This document shows positions 8,550 to 18,558 of a stretch of DNA of 64,000 nucleotides, piece by piece. The notes beneath the pieces are model-generated. The model was not told where the DNA came from. It did not search any database and saw only the letters and a program-made list of their open reading frames with translations. The DNA lies in assembly GCF_000517265.1 (NCBI RefSeq), contig NZ_AYSJ01000017.1, positions 308,196 to 372,195 of the forward strand, written 5' to 3'. Each line of letters opens with the position of its first letter. Within the stretch, counting starts at the first letter, position 1. The DNA is from Photorhabdus khanii NC19 (GTDB lineage Bacteria > Pseudomonadota > Gammaproteobacteria > Enterobacterales > Enterobacteriaceae). A program made the position numbers and the translations under genes.

Positions 8550-9149
8550 ATGCAAACAAACAGAATCCCCCAAGATATCCGTCAGCACATCCTGGAAGTT
8601 GCCCAACAAGTCATTGGATGTAAAGGCTTTTCGGCTGTCGGACTCAATGAAATTCTCAAAGCGGCAGAAGTGCCGAAAGGCTCGTTTTACCATTATTTTG
8701 CGTCGAAAGAGGTGTTTGGCGCGGCTATGCTTGAAGATTACTTTACGCACTATCTCGAAAGAATGGATAACATCATGGTGCGTAAAGAATGGACAGCTAA
8801 AGAGAACCTGCTGCAATACTGGCAGGGTTGGTTGGAGCCTTTGGGAGACGGTGCTTTCTGTGGGCAGAAGTGTCTGGTTGTCAAGCTTGGCGCTGAAGTC
8901 AGTGATCTCTCTGTAGCGATGCGTTTGGTGCTGGAAAATGGTACAAAAAATATCATCATGCGTCTTGCTGCTATAGTAGAAAGAGTTGCTGGTGAAGGTG
9001 GGTTGGAGTGTACTGCTGAAGAAACTTTCCCTCTGGCTGAAATGTTGTACCAGACTTGGTTAGGGGCGAGTTTGATGGCGAAGATTACACAAAGTAGTGC
9101 ACCGCTACAAAGCGCTATGGTTACTACGAAGCGATTGTTGAATGCATAA
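8550..9149 (+). CDS. nemR: TetR-family repressor, NemR-like
   Basis: A 199-residue TetR-family regulator. The N-terminal helix-turn-helix covers about residues 30-50 (AVGLNEILKAAEVPKGSFYHYF), and the C-terminal domain keeps the NemR core KCLVVKLGAEVSDLS (residues 107-121; E. coli has GCLTVKLSAEVCDLS). Cys108 aligns with the redox-sensing Cys106 of E. coli NemR, and a second cysteine sits at 104. NemR releases DNA when electrophiles, reactive aldehydes or hypochlorite modify this cysteine. The gene lies between two identical operators and has its own terminator. In E. coli nemR is followed by nemA and gloA; here the downstream genes are curA- and yqhD-like. Confidence 0.85.
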   Translation: MQTNRIPQDIRQHILEVAQQVIGCKGFSAVGLNEILKAAEVPKGSFYHYFASKEVFGAAMLEDYFTHYLERMDNIMVRKEWTAKENLLQYWQGWLEPLGDGAFCGQKCLVVKLGAEVSDLSVAMRLVLENGTKNIIMRLAAIVERVAGEGGLECTAEETFPLAEMLYQTWLGASLMAKITQSSAPLQSAMVTTKRLLNA

Positions 9150-9154
9150 CGAAT

Positions 9155-9192
9155 AAAAACACTGTTGGAAATCACTCTTCACCAGTGTTTTT
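9155..9192 (+). terminator. terminator after the nemR-like gene
   Basis: Stem AAAAACACTG/CAGTGTTTTT with a loop of 18 nt and a run of T residues immediately after. It separates the regulator transcript from the curA-yqhD unit, which then needs its own promoter. Confidence 0.85.
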
Positions 9193-9206
9193 TTATACTT
9201 AATGAT

Positions 9207-9221
9207 TAGACGACTGGTCTA
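9207..9221. promoter_or_regulatory. second NemR-like operator, before the curA-like gene
   Basis: Exact copy of TAGACGACTGGTCTA, 50 bp before the curA-like ATG and directly after the regulator's terminator. Two perfect 15-bp copies in front of two transcription units make direct control by the adjacent TetR-family protein likely. Confidence 0.82.
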
Positions 9222-9271
9222 CTTTTTGGGTATCCCGATGATACTGACTTTAATGTTGAAGGAGAATGTAA

Positions 9272-10309
9272 ATGTTTCAAACGCAACAAATAAATCGCCG
9301 TATCGTACTGGTTTCACGTCCGCATGGCTTCCCGAAACCCACTGATTTTCGTCTGGAACAGCAACCTATCCCTGAAATTAAGGAAGGAGAACTGTTGTTA
9401 CGCACTGTTTTTCTTTCTTTGGACCCTTATATGCGTGGGCGAATGAGTGATGCGCTATCTTATGCACCGCCGGTGGAACTGAATAACGTTATGGTGGGTT
9501 CAACAGTGAGCCGCGTGGTGTCTTCAAACCATCGGAGATATCAGCCTGGTGATTGGGTACTGGCGTATAGCGGTTGGCAGGATTATGCCGTTTCCGATGG
9601 CAGTGGTCTCATCAACTTGGGACAATCTCCGGTTTATCCGTCCTATAGATTAGGTGTGCTGGGGATGCCTGGTTTTACTGCTTATATGGGGTTGCTGGAT
9701 ATCGGCCAGCCCAAAGCTGGTGAAACTTTGGTTGTCGCTGCGGCAACGGGTCCGGTTGGTGCAACGGTTGGTCAAATCGGTAAGCTCAAAGGCTGTTATG
9801 TCGTTGGTGTGGCGGGTAGTACGGAAAAATGTCGCTATGCTGTTGATGTATTGGGATTTGATGCCTGTCTTGACCATCATGATCCAGATTTTGCCGACCA
9901 ATTATCCAAGGCTTGTCCGCAGGGAATTGATATTTATTTCGAAAACGTCGGCGGCAAGGTATTCGACGCAGTTTTGCCCTTGCTAAATACGTCTGCCCGT
10001 GTTCCGGTTTGCGGCATGGTGTCTTGTTACAATTCTACGAGCTTACCGGAAGGCCCGGATCGTTTGTCGCTGTTGATGGATAAATTGTTGCGAAAACGAA
10101 TTCGGATGCAAGGATTTATTATTTTTGATGATTACGCTTCGCGTTTCGGTGAGTTCTGGCGTGATATGTCCACTTGGTTTGCCGAAGGGCGGATTAAATA
10201 CCGCGAAGAGGTGGTATCAGGTTTGGAAAATGCTCCAGAGGCATTCATTGGACTATTGCAAGGCCGTAATTTTGGCAAATTAGTTGTCCGTGTCGGCCTT
10301 GATAATTAA
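9272..10309 (+). CDS. curA: NADPH-dependent 2-alkenal/curcumin reductase (MDR family)
   Basis: A 345-residue zinc-independent medium-chain reductase matching E. coli CurA (YncB) along its length: LDPYMRGRMSD near residue 51, GMPGFTAYMGLLDIGQPK and the nucleotide-binding AAATGPVGATVGQIGKLKG are conserved. Family members reduce alpha,beta-unsaturated carbonyls with NADPH. A GAAGGAGAA ribosome site precedes the ATG. It is placed behind a NemR-like operator and followed 52 bp later by a yqhD-type aldehyde reductase, so the pair likely removes reactive carbonyls on electrophile stress. Confidence 0.9.
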   Translation: MFQTQQINRRIVLVSRPHGFPKPTDFRLEQQPIPEIKEGELLLRTVFLSLDPYMRGRMSDALSYAPPVELNNVMVGSTVSRVVSSNHRRYQPGDWVLAYSGWQDYAVSDGSGLINLGQSPVYPSYRLGVLGMPGFTAYMGLLDIGQPKAGETLVVAAATGPVGATVGQIGKLKGCYVVGVAGSTEKCRYAVDVLGFDACLDHHDPDFADQLSKACPQGIDIYFENVGGKVFDAVLPLLNTSARVPVCGMVSCYNSTSLPEGPDRLSLLMDKLLRKRIRMQGFIIFDDYASRFGEFWRDMSTWFAEGRIKYREEVVSGLENAPEAFIGLLQGRNFGKLVVRVGLDN

Positions 10310-10361
10310 ATTCTGCGAAGAACGTTAAAGGATTATATCCGATTGATCTAGCGAGGTAATT

Positions 10362-11519
10362 ATGCGAAATTTTGAGTATTACAACCCAACTAAAATCATT
10401 TTCGGTAAAGATACGATTAGGCGTCTTGATGACCTGGTGCCACGGGATGCGCGGGTATTGATTCTCTACGGTGGTAGCAGCGCTGAAAAAACCGGGACAT
10501 TGGATGAGGTCAGGTGTGCGCTAGCTGATCGGCCCATTTGGGAGTTTGGTGGTATTGAACCTAACCCGACCTATGAAACTATGATGAAAGCGGTTGAATT
10601 GGTGCGCAATAGTGAGGTGGATTTTCTGCTTGCTGTCGGTGGCGGTTCTGTGATTGATGGCACTAAATTTGTGGCTGCTGCTGTGAATTTTGATGGGGAG
10701 CCTTGGCGTATTTTGGAAGAGCATGGTCGTAATATTCGGGGTGCTCTTCCGTTTGGTACAGTGTTGACTTTACCGGCAACGGGTTCAGAGATGAATAAGG
10801 TTGCTGTTATCACCAATAAGGCGAAACAAGCCAAACTGGACCTTATAAGCTCATTTGTTTTCCCCCGGTTCTCCATTCTTGACCCAACGAAGACCTATAC
10901 GCTTCCGTTGCATCAGGTGGCTAACGGGGTGGCTGATGCTTTTATGCATATTATAGAGCAATACCTGACTTACCCCGCCAATGGTATGGTGCAGGATCGG
11001 CTTGCTGAAGGATTATTGCAGACACTGATTGAAATTGGCTCTCAGGCGATAAAGCTCCCAGACGACTACGATATTCGTGCAAATTTGATGTGGGTCGCGA
11101 CCACGGCTCTCAACGGTTTGGTTGGTGCAGGCATGCCGCAGGACTGGTCTACACATATGATCGGACATGAATTAACTGCGCTTTACGGTATTGATCATGC
11201 ACGCACACTCTCTATTCTCCTGCCGGCAAACTTGCAAATTCGTCGGGAAAGCAAACGTGGCAAATTGTTGCAATACGGTGAGCGTGTTTGGGGCATCACC
11301 AGCGGCAATGAAGAACAACGTATTGATCAAGCTATTGCACATACCCGCAATTTCTTCGAAAGTTTGGGACTCCAGACCCGCTTGTCTGATTACAATCTTG
11401 GTGTCGATGATATTGAGCGTGTGATAGAACAATTGGAAGCTCACGGAATGACCCAGCTGGGTGAAAACAGAGATGTTACTTTAGATATTAGTCGTCAGAT
11501 TTTGCAAGCAAGTCTTTAA
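10362..11519 (+). CDS. yqhD: iron-containing alcohol dehydrogenase / NADPH-aldehyde reductase
   Basis: A 385-residue group III metal-dependent dehydrogenase close to E. coli YqhD (387), which reduces short-chain and lipid-peroxidation aldehydes with NADPH. Conserved segments include the GGGS nucleotide loop (AVGGGSVIDGTKF), LPATGSEMN, the metal ligands in HQVANGVADAF and HMIGHELTALYGIDHART. It follows the curA-like gene with a GCGAGG ribosome site and no terminator between, so both are likely transcribed from the operator-controlled promoter at 9.2 kb. Confidence 0.9.
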   Translation: MRNFEYYNPTKIIFGKDTIRRLDDLVPRDARVLILYGGSSAEKTGTLDEVRCALADRPIWEFGGIEPNPTYETMMKAVELVRNSEVDFLLAVGGGSVIDGTKFVAAAVNFDGEPWRILEEHGRNIRGALPFGTVLTLPATGSEMNKVAVITNKAKQAKLDLISSFVFPRFSILDPTKTYTLPLHQVANGVADAFMHIIEQYLTYPANGMVQDRLAEGLLQTLIEIGSQAIKLPDDYDIRANLMWVATTALNGLVGAGMPQDWSTHMIGHELTALYGIDHARTLSILLPANLQIRRESKRGKLLQYGERVWGITSGNEEQRIDQAIAHTRNFFESLGLQTRLSDYNLGVDDIERVIEQLEAHGMTQLGENRDVTLDISRQILQASL

Positions 11520-11841
11520 GCTGGAGGAATGCCTTGGGAACCCAGGGCTTCTCCCCGCAACATCGTTATAGGAAAGAAATACCTGAAAAATAAATAACAA
11601 ATATCAGCAATCATCATATATTCAGCCTGAAAATGATCTTTATCGGATTAATGAAAAAAGGGAAGGAATATAGATGTTACTCAGTCATTTCAATCATTTT
11701 AATCTGCTTACCTACTACACTCCTGTCTTTTACTGAGGAACAAATGTAACTATAGGCGATACTGTTGTTCTATTGTGGCATAATGCGCCGCTATCGATTT
11801 TTCCGATTTCCTTTTTGTTTCTAAATTTAAGAGCGAATGCA
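11520..11841. other. intergenic region before ybiT
   Basis: About 320 bp. A short imperfect hairpin (CCTTGGGAACCCAGGG, 11531-11546) lies just after the yqhD-like gene, without a strong T tract. The rest holds the ybiT promoter region; no ORF with a ribosome site was seen. Confidence 0.45.
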
Positions 11842-13437
11842 GTGTTAAGTACAAACAACATCACCATGCAATTTGGCAGTAAGCCCCTGTTTGAAAATAT
11901 TTCTGTCAAGTTTGGCAACGGTAACCGTTATGGTCTGATTGGCGCTAATGGTTCTGGTAAATCCACGTTTATGAAAATCCTTGGTGGCGATCTGACGCCA
12001 ACTGCCGGTAACGTCAGCACGGATCCCAATGAGCGTATTGGTAAACTGCGTCAGGATCAGTTTGCCTTTGAAGAGTTCACTGTACTGGATACAGTGATTA
12101 TGGGACACACGGAACTGTGGCAAGTGAAACAGGAGCGTGACCGTATTTATGCGATGGCAGAAATGAGCGAAGAAGATGGCTATCGTGTTGCGGATCTGGA
12201 AGAGTCCTACGGCGAGATGGATGGTTATAGTGCCGAAGCGCGTGCCGGCGAGTTGTTGCTGGGTGTGGGTATTCCGGTGGAACAACATTATGGCCTGATG
12301 AGCGAAGTGGCTCCCGGCTGGAAATTGCGTGTTTTGCTGGCTCAGGCTCTGTTTTCTAATCCTGATGTTCTGTTATTGGATGAGCCAACCAACAACCTGG
12401 ATATTGATACTATTCGCTGGTTGGAGCAGGTGTTGAATGATCGGGACAGTACCATGATCATTATTTCCCATGATCGTCATTTCTTGAATACAGTCTGTAC
12501 TCACATGGCAGACCTGGATTATGGTGAATTGCGTCTGTTCCCCGGTAATTATGATGAATATATGGTTGCCGCAACTCAGGCACGTGAACGTTTAATGGCT
12601 GATAATGCGAAGAAGAAAGCACAGATTGCGGAGTTACAGTCTTTTGTCAGCCGTTTCAGCGCCAATGCCTCCAAATCAAAACAGGCGACTTCCCGCGCCC
12701 GTCAGATTGATAAAATCCAGTTGGATGAAGTTAAAGCATCCAGCCGTCAGAATCCTTATATCCGCTTTGAGCAGGATAAGAAATTATTCCGTAATGCCCT
12801 GGAATTGGAAGGTTTGACGAAAGGCTATGACAATGGCCCGCTGTTTAAAAATCTCAATATGTTGCTGGAAGTTGGCGAGAAAATGGCGGTTATCGGTGCT
12901 AACGGTATCGGTAAAACGACTTTCCTGAAAACACTGGTTGGTGAAGCAGAACCAAACAGTGGCACGGTTAAATGGTCTGAAAACAGCAGCATTGGTTACT
13001 ATGCTCAGGATCATGCCGGCGATTTTGACTGCGATCTGACGGTTTTTGATTGGATGAGTCAGTGGAAGGGAGAAGGCGACGATGAGCAAGCCGTCCGCAG
13101 TGTGCTAGGGCGTTTGTTGTTCGGTCAGGATGATATTAAGAAGAAAGTTAAGGTGTTATCTGGTGGTGAAAAAGGCCGGATGCTATTTGGCAAGCTGATG
13201 ATGCAACAGCCAAATATTTTGATAATGGATGAACCAACAAACCACCTGGATATGGAATCCATTGAATCCCTGAACCTGGCTCTTGAGTTATATAAAGGGA
13301 CTTTGATATTTGTTTCTCATGATCGGCAATTTGTCAGTTCATTGGCAAGCCGTGTTCTGGAAATCAAATCTAATACAGTCATTGATTTTAAAGGGACTTA
13401 TGATGAATACCTGATAAGTCAGGGGATTACTGAGTAA
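11842..13437 (+). CDS. ybiT: ABC-F family ATPase YbiT
   Basis: Soluble protein with two ABC ATPase domains and no membrane part; ABC-F proteins act on ribosomes. The 531-residue product matches E. coli YbiT (530) very closely. Both Walker A loops (GANGSGKST and GANGIGKTT), the signature LSGGEKGRM and Walker B motifs ending DEPTN are intact, with the linker between domains rich in Lys/Arg ([10 protein letters not shown]). I chose the GTG at 11842 ([12 protein letters not shown]) because it has a GAGCGA site and reproduces the E. coli N-terminus; an upstream ATG at 11773 would add 23 hydrophobic residues without family support. Confidence 0.94.
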   Translation: MLSTNNITMQFGSKPLFENISVKFGNGNRYGLIGANGSGKSTFMKILGGDLTPTAGNVSTDPNERIGKLRQDQFAFEEFTVLDTVIMGHTELWQVKQERDRIYAMAEMSEEDGYRVADLEESYGEMDGYSAEARAGELLLGVGIPVEQHYGLMSEVAPGWKLRVLLAQALFSNPDVLLLDEPTNNLDIDTIRWLEQVLNDRDSTMIIISHDRHFLNTVCTHMADLDYGELRLFPGNYDEYMVAATQARERLMADNAKKKAQIAELQSFVSRFSANASKSKQATSRARQIDKIQLDEVKASSRQNPYIRFEQDKKLFRNALELEGLTKGYDNGPLFKNLNMLLEVGEKMAVIGANGIGKTTFLKTLVGEAEPNSGTVKWSENSSIGYYAQDHAGDFDCDLTVFDWMSQWKGEGDDEQAVRSVLGRLLFGQDDIKKKVKVLSGGEKGRMLFGKLMMQQPNILIMDEPTNHLDMESIESLNLALELYKGTLIFVSHDRQFVSSLASRVLEIKSNTVIDFKGTYDEYLISQGITE

Positions 13438-13451
13438 GCGCTTTGCAGCAT

Positions 13452-13490
13452 AAGTTGCTCCGGTTTAGATAACTGGGGCAACTTATTTTT
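13452..13490 (+). terminator. ybiT terminator
   Basis: Stem AAGTTGCTCC/GGGGCAACTT (one G-T pair) followed by ATTTTTATC, 15 bp after the ybiT stop and before the convergent moeB. Confidence 0.8.
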
Positions 13491-13502
13491 ATCTGTGGAT
13501 GG

Positions 13503-14255
13503 TTAGCTGCTGCACACTTCGCAATTTGGATCTTTTAGTAACGTAATATCACGGAATTGCATCGTCATGGCATCAAACAGTAAAACCTTTCCGCTGCTTA
13601 CCTTGCCATATCCAGTGAGTAATTTGATGGTTTCCATGGCTTGCAATGTCCCGATAGTACCGACCAATGGCGCCATAACGCCCGTTTCCACACAAGTCAG
13701 GTTATTTTCACCAAATAGTCTGTTCAAGCAGCGGTAGCAGGGGGAATTCGGCTGATAAGTAAATACGGTCAATTGTCCTTCCATGCGAATAGCTGCGCCG
13801 GAAACCAGTGGCGTTTTCCTGACGAGGCACAGGCGGTTCAACTGCTCGCGGATCGCCACATTATCAGTGCAATCCAATACGGCATTATTTTCGCTGATAA
13901 GCTCATCCAGCGCCTGATCTTCTAGCAATGCAGCGACGGTTTTGATGGTGGCATGCGGGTTTATTGCTTGAAGCGTTATTTGGGCCGAGTGTACCTTGGC
14001 CATCCCGATGCGTTCATCCCGATGGAGGATCTGCCGTTGCAGGTTCGAGAGAGAAACGGTATCAAAATCCAGCAGTGTTATTGTTCCCACGCCTGCTGCT
14101 GTCAGATACTGAGATGCAGCACAGCCTAAGCCACCTGCACCGACTATCAGGATCTTCGAGGATTTCAGTTTTTCCTGGCCGTCAAAATCAAACCCGTGCA
14201 GGACAATCTGTCGGTTATAGCGCAGAGCTTCTGCGTCTGTCAGTTCAATGGTCAT
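13503..14255 (-). CDS. moeB: molybdopterin-synthase adenylyltransferase MoeB
   Basis: E1-like ThiF/MoeB/HesA enzyme that adenylates the C-terminal glycine of MoaD so that it can receive sulfur. The 250-residue product has the nucleotide-binding loop GAGGLGCAASQYL near residue 40, the DFDTVSLSNLQRQ segment, and two zinc-binding pairs, CYRC around residue 174 and CEVC at the C-terminus. Its ATG overlaps the moeA stop by one base, so the two genes form an operon moeA-moeB as in E. coli. It converges on ybiT. Confidence 0.95.
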   Translation of the reverse strand: MTIELTDAEALRYNRQIVLHGFDFDGQEKLKSSKILIVGAGGLGCAASQYLTAAGVGTITLLDFDTVSLSNLQRQILHRDERIGMAKVHSAQITLQAINPHATIKTVAALLEDQALDELISENNAVLDCTDNVAIREQLNRLCLVRKTPLVSGAAIRMEGQLTVFTYQPNSPCYRCLNRLFGENNLTCVETGVMAPLVGTIGTLQAMETIKLLTGYGKVSSGKVLLFDAMTMQFRDITLLKDPNCEVCSS

Positions 14256-15496
14256 TATTCGTTTTTCAATAGATGATTGAACAATTCGATCTTAACAATT
14301 TCGCCAGCTTCTACCCGGCCACGTTCTCGCTCCAGAACGATAAAGCAGTTACCCAGGCTGAATGAACTGAATATATGTGAGCCTTGATGCCCTGTAGTGC
14401 GCACTTCCAGCTCACCTTGTTCATTCACAGAGACAATACCGCGTTGAAAATCTGTTCTTCCCGGTGTTTTTTTCAATGGCGTAGTCACCTTAGCATGGAG
14501 GCGCATGGGTGGTTGCCATGCTGTAAAACCGGACAAACGGGCGATTAAAGGTTGCACCAGTTGATAGAAGGTAAGGACAGCTGAAACTGGATTACCTGGC
14601 AAACCACAGAACCAGGCGTTTTTCAGTTTGCCAAAAGTAAAAGGTTTACCCGGTTTAATTGCCAGTTTCCAGAAACTGATTTCGCCCAGCTCATCCAAAA
14701 TCTGTTTGGTGTAGTCTGCTTCACCTACGGAAATACCGCCACTACTGATAACTAAATCCGCTTTTTGATCTGCCTCTTCGAAAACATGGCGCAAAGCTTC
14801 TGGGTTATCTGCGATAACGCCTAAATCAATAACGTCGCAGTCCAGTTTTTCCAGCATCAGGCGAACAGCAAAACGGTTGGTATCATAAATCTGACCTTCT
14901 TTAAGTGGCTGACCGATGGCTTGCAGTTCATCACCAGTGGAGAAGATGGCAACTTTTAATTTGCGAACCACTTCGATTTCAGCGATGCCCAAAGAGGCAA
15001 TCAATGGTAATTGAGCGGTGGATAATTTATTGCCTGCCGGCAATACCACCGCGCCTTTGGGGATATCTTCGCCGGCCAGACGGATATTCTGGCCCTGTTT
15101 GGCTGGTTGAGAGAAAACAATACCCTCATCAGTAACTTCTGTGTGCTCTTGCATAATGACAGTATCAGCACCTGCGGGAACAGGAGCGCCGGTCATAATC
15201 CGGATGCAGGTTGTTGCAGGCCATTCTCCCTGAAAAGGTGCGCCAGCCAGTGCTTTTCCTGCCATAGGAAGGGAGATGTTTCCATTCAAATCGGTATAGC
15301 GAACGGCATAACCATCCATTGCTGAGTTAGCAAAAGGTGGGACATTGATAGGAGAAATAATATCTGCCGCGGTAATCCGTCCTGATGATTGGGTGAGATT
15401 GACGGTTTCTGTGTCAGTCAGTGGTGCAACTTGCGTCAGGAGTTTTTCCAGCGCTTGTTCCAAAGAGATCAATCCAGAGGTGTGACAATGATCCAT
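14255..15496 (-). CDS. moeA: molybdopterin molybdenumtransferase MoeA
   Basis: Inserts molybdate into adenylylated molybdopterin to finish the molybdenum cofactor. The 413-residue product shows the family start ([15 protein letters not shown]), the conserved [10 protein letters not shown], the [19 protein letters not shown] segment and the MogA-like domain with STGDEL and [14 protein letters not shown]. The ATG at 15496 has a GGGAGCACC ribosome site; the seven codons upstream are excluded on that ground. It is translationally coupled to moeB. An ERIC repeat lies upstream. Confidence 0.95.
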   Translation of the reverse strand: MDHCHTSGLISLEQALEKLLTQVAPLTDTETVNLTQSSGRITAADIISPINVPPFANSAMDGYAVRYTDLNGNISLPMAGKALAGAPFQGEWPATTCIRIMTGAPVPAGADTVIMQEHTEVTDEGIVFSQPAKQGQNIRLAGEDIPKGAVVLPAGNKLSTAQLPLIASLGIAEIEVVRKLKVAIFSTGDELQAIGQPLKEGQIYDTNRFAVRLMLEKLDCDVIDLGVIADNPEALRHVFEEADQKADLVISSGGISVGEADYTKQILDELGEISFWKLAIKPGKPFTFGKLKNAWFCGLPGNPVSAVLTFYQLVQPLIARLSGFTAWQPPMRLHAKVTTPLKKTPGRTDFQRGIVSVNEQGELEVRTTGHQGSHIFSSFSLGNCFIVLERERGRVEAGEIVKIELFNHLLKNE

Positions 15497-15557
15497 AATG
15501 GTGCTCCCAGATAGCATTTTGTAATAGCACTATTATGGCAGAGATCATCATATGCGT

Positions 15558-15684
15558 TATACCCGTTATCTTTCAAGTTGCCTCTTTGTTGGCTGCACTC
15601 GCTCACCCCGGTCACAGAGTTTGCTATGCTCCCGGGGATTCGCTCCCTTGCCGTCGCGATGCATCTTGAAATCTATAGGGTATA
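15558..15684. repeat. ERIC element, 127 bp
   Basis: Starts TATACCC and ends GGGTATA, spanning exactly 127 bp, the canonical length of the enterobacterial repetitive intergenic consensus. The core contains CTCACCCCGGTCACAGAG and GCTCCCGGGGATTCGC, the two arms of the central ERIC palindrome. It sits between moeA and the GNAT gene, six bases past the latter's stop. A second, diverged copy is at 40285. Confidence 0.9.
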
Positions 15685-15690
15685 GTTATA

Positions 15691-16128
15691 TTAAACTTTA
15701 ATCATTGCCAACATGTCTTCGTTGTCTTCATCCATACCGACTTCAACGAAACCAAAGCTGGAGTAAAAGTTTCGCGCTACAGGATTATTCGGGTTGTAAC
15801 AGATTTCGATCTCTTCTAATCCATCTGTTCGACTAATTTCATCAAGGGCCAGCAGCATGGCTTTGCGTCCAATACCTTTGTTTTGATAGTGCTGATCCAC
15901 CATAAACCGCCAAATCGATATTCTCTGGTCTGTCTCAGGTACCCACATAAAAAATCCGACAGGTTTATCGTCTAAGCAAATTGTGCGTGTTTGGTATGAG
16001 GGGTTGAATTTTGACTCAACGAGTGACCACGTATTCTCTGCAACATATTCATATTGGTGATCGGCTACAGAGAGGTCACAGACATCTTCATAATTATCCT
16101 TATTTACATCAGTAAGGGTTATATGCAT
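15691..16128 (-). CDS. GNAT-family N-acetyltransferase
   Basis: A 145-residue GCN5-related acetyltransferase. The acetyl-CoA binding motif A is seen as FMVDQHYQNKGIGRKAMLLAL (about residues 74-94), followed by the NPVARNFYSSFGFVEVG motif B segment. The overall pattern (N-terminal DVCDLSVADHQYEYVAENTWS) resembles diamine/spermidine acetyltransferases of the BltD/SpeG type, but the substrate cannot be assigned. An AAAGGAT ribosome site precedes the ATG. The stop codon almost abuts the ERIC repeat, which could serve as its 3' structure. Confidence 0.85.
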   Translation of the reverse strand: MHITLTDVNKDNYEDVCDLSVADHQYEYVAENTWSLVESKFNPSYQTRTICLDDKPVGFFMWVPETDQRISIWRFMVDQHYQNKGIGRKAMLLALDEISRTDGLEEIEICYNPNNPVARNFYSSFGFVEVGMDEDNEDMLAMIKV

Positions 16129-16279
16129 GCAATATCCTTTGAGAATTAGCTCATTTTTACAAGATAAACGTAGATATTATCTAATGTTTGCTCAGAGAGA
16201 AATAGCTGGCTACCACAGTAAGTCCGATTGAATCTGGAGGCATCCAGCTATTAATATTTACGATGTGATCAGGTAAATT

Positions 16280-17026
16280 TTATAAAGTTTGACCACTGTC
16301 AATCTTGATGATCTGCCCTGTCATTGCTTCTGCTTTTAGTAACATCAAGGTTATTTCTGCAACATCTTCTGGTGTTGAGATGCGTTCTAAAGGCAAATTT
16401 GCACAGAGGGTTCGCATTTTCTCCTCCAGCCCTTTCCACCACCTGGTTTCGACTGCGCCTGGTGCCACGCAGTTAACCCTTATTGATGGTGCCAACGCAC
16501 GGGCCAATGATCTTGTGAGCCCGTGAATGGCTGATTTGGAAACCGCATAGGGAATAGAAGAACCGTAGCCGGTTTCGCCAGAGATACTACCGACATTCAC
16601 GATAGCACTACCTGCTCTTTTCCTAAGATAAGGTGCTGCATACCGGCAACAATGAAATGTGCCTTTCACGTTAACGTCAAGAATGGTATCCCAAATACTG
16701 TCGGATATAGATTCGAGATCATCAAATTGAAGTTGCTTTGTTGTTCCTGCATTATTAATCAGGTAGTCGATGCCGTTAAATTTTTCGGCAACAGTGTTGA
16801 TCATTGCCTGTACAGCAGATTCGTCGGTAACATCGGCTTTTATCGCGATGGCTTGCCCTCCGTCCCTGATAATTGATTCTGTTGTTTCCTGAGCTTCAAG
16901 TTCACTTTGTGAATAGATAACTGCTACAGCAGCACCTTGTTTCGCCAGCATGATACTGATAGCCCGTCCTATACCGGTTCCACCTCCGGTAACAATTGCT
17001 GTCTTACCTTGGAATTCTTTATACAT
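16280..17026 (-). CDS. short-chain dehydrogenase/reductase (FabG-like)
   Basis: A 248-residue classical SDR. The dinucleotide loop TGGGTGIG is at residues 14-21, NNAG follows strand 4, and the catalytic tetrad is present with Ser in VGSISGE and Tyr-Lys in YAVSK. This fits a 3-oxoacyl-ACP reductase-like or sugar/alcohol dehydrogenase role, which sequence alone does not settle. I chose the ATG at 17026 because of a strong AAGGAGC ribosome site; the 26 codons upstream are rejected. It stands alone, divergent from an MFS transporter gene. Confidence 0.87.
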   Translation of the reverse strand: MYKEFQGKTAIVTGGGTGIGRAISIMLAKQGAAVAVIYSQSELEAQETTESIIRDGGQAIAIKADVTDESAVQAMINTVAEKFNGIDYLINNAGTTKQLQFDDLESISDSIWDTILDVNVKGTFHCCRYAAPYLRKRAGSAIVNVGSISGETGYGSSIPYAVSKSAIHGLTRSLARALAPSIRVNCVAPGAVETRWWKGLEEKMRTLCANLPLERISTPEDVAEITLMLLKAEAMTGQIIKIDSGQTL

Positions 17027-17334
17027 AAAAAGCTCCTTATTAATAATATTGGTACACACAACATGACAAATCATACATTTCTGGTAGCGGCTTGACAGTA
17101 TCATTATGGCATTATTGAGAGCAGGCTCAGTTTATGTTGCGCGGTAATAGCCTGATTTAACCTTAGTAAAGGTGAACGAATAGAGTGGAGCACGAGATTT
17201 CAAATACTCTGTCGTTCCAGATACTGTAACTTAAGGCTTACTGAATACTTTATTAAGGGGAAGAAATAATTTACGTTTTTTTGTAAATTTTATTAATAAG
17301 AAGAGTGTATTGCCTTTGATTTTTGTTATAGCTT

Positions 17335-18558
17335 ATGAAAAACAAATTAATAAATGATGTTTTCATGACGATGAACAATTCAACTTCTCCCCAGCCGAAT
17401 CGCAGCTATCAGGTTTTTCATATCGCAATGAGTGGTTTTTTGGCATTGGTTGTTGCTATGGGAATTGGACGTTTTACCTTCACTCCTCAAGTTCCCTTAA
17501 TGATCGCAGAATCCCAGCTTAGTCTGACCGGTGCGGGTATCGTCGCAGCTTTTAACTATCTGGGATATCTGGCAGGTTCCTATGATGCGATGCGGGTGCG
17601 CCGTTTTATTGAATATCGGCTCTGGGCAGGATTATGGGGAGTGGTCATTATCACGTTGCTCTCTGCACTGCTGGATGGGCCGATATTACACAGTGTCGCC
17701 CGTTTTTTTATTGGTTGGGCCAGTGGCTTGACATTAGTGCTGGTAGCGGCATGGGTAAATGAGCAGTTAGCCAGCTTAAACCGTCCTGCATTGGGTGTTG
17801 CCATATTTGCGGGACCCGGAGTCGGGATATTCGTTACTGGTATTCTTGCTGTCGGGATTCAGGCATGGCAACTGAGTGCTGCCGAAGCGTGGATGTTGTA
17901 TGGCACTGTGGCGCTGATTTTTAGTATCTATATTAGTCAGCATTTGCCCCGTAGCGGTAAACTACATCGTCCACAGACTGAGGTGAAGAAGCTGATTTGG
18001 ACACCAGCAATTAAGCGGTTGGTATGGAGCTACAGTTTGGCTGGGTTTGGTTATATTTTACCTGCCACTTTTCTTTCGCAAATGGCAAGTGATCGTTTCC
18101 CTGGCAGCTTGTTTGCTCAGTTTGTCTGGCCGATATTTGGTGGCGCCGCCGTCATCGGCATTGGTTTCGCTATTCTGACCCATCATATACTGACAACCCA
18201 AATCCGGCTGGCAATCACTTTATGGATCCAGGCCGCGGGGATCCTTATCGCTGAGATTGTACCGGGAATAAGTGGTTTGGCGTTAAGCGCTTTGCTGATT
18301 GGTGGTGGTTTTATGTGCTCGGTGCAAATGGCGTTTCAGTATGGGCGTGAACTGGCGCCAGAACATAGCCGTTATATGGCCGGGTTGCTGACTACAGGTT
18401 ACGCTATTGGGCAGCTTGTTGGGCCGGTGCTGTCAGCGGTTTCCACCGCGATAACCGGGAAACTGGAGCCTGCGCTGTATGTGGCATTGATCACTCTGGT
18501 GATTGCTGGGTTGTTGGTTTGTAACAGGCATAAATCCGCTGGTGAGGCTGGTGTGTAA
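17335..18558 (+). CDS. YbfB/YjiJ-family MFS transporter
   Basis: Major facilitator superfamily permease of up to 407 residues with about 12 predicted membrane segments. The GIGRFTFTPQVPLMI segment after helix 1 and the NYLGYLAGSYDAMRVRR loop between helices 2 and 3 are typical of the YbfB/YjiJ group, whose substrates are largely unknown. The start is uncertain: the ATG at 17335 has only a weak ribosome site, and the ATGs at 17365 or 17371 would remove a polar N-terminal extension. Confidence 0.82.
   Translation: MKNKLINDVFMTMNNSTSPQPNRSYQVFHIAMSGFLALVVAMGIGRFTFTPQVPLMIAESQLSLTGAGIVAAFNYLGYLAGSYDAMRVRRFIEYRLWAGLWGVVIITLLSALLDGPILHSVARFFIGWASGLTLVLVAAWVNEQLASLNRPALGVAIFAGPGVGIFVTGILAVGIQAWQLSAAEAWMLYGTVALIFSIYISQHLPRSGKLHRPQTEVKKLIWTPAIKRLVWSYSLAGFGYILPATFLSQMASDRFPGSLFAQFVWPIFGGAAVIGIGFAILTHHILTTQIRLAITLWIQAAGILIAEIVPGISGLALSALLIGGGFMCSVQMAFQYGRELAPEHSRYMAGLLTTGYAIGQLVGPVLSAVSTAITGKLEPALYVALITLVIAGLLVCNRHKSAGEAGV

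Noticed and set aside
15558-15684. Possible mobile element or small RNA near moeA
   Set aside because: The 127-bp length, TATACCC/GGGTATA ends and central core identify it as an ERIC repeat.
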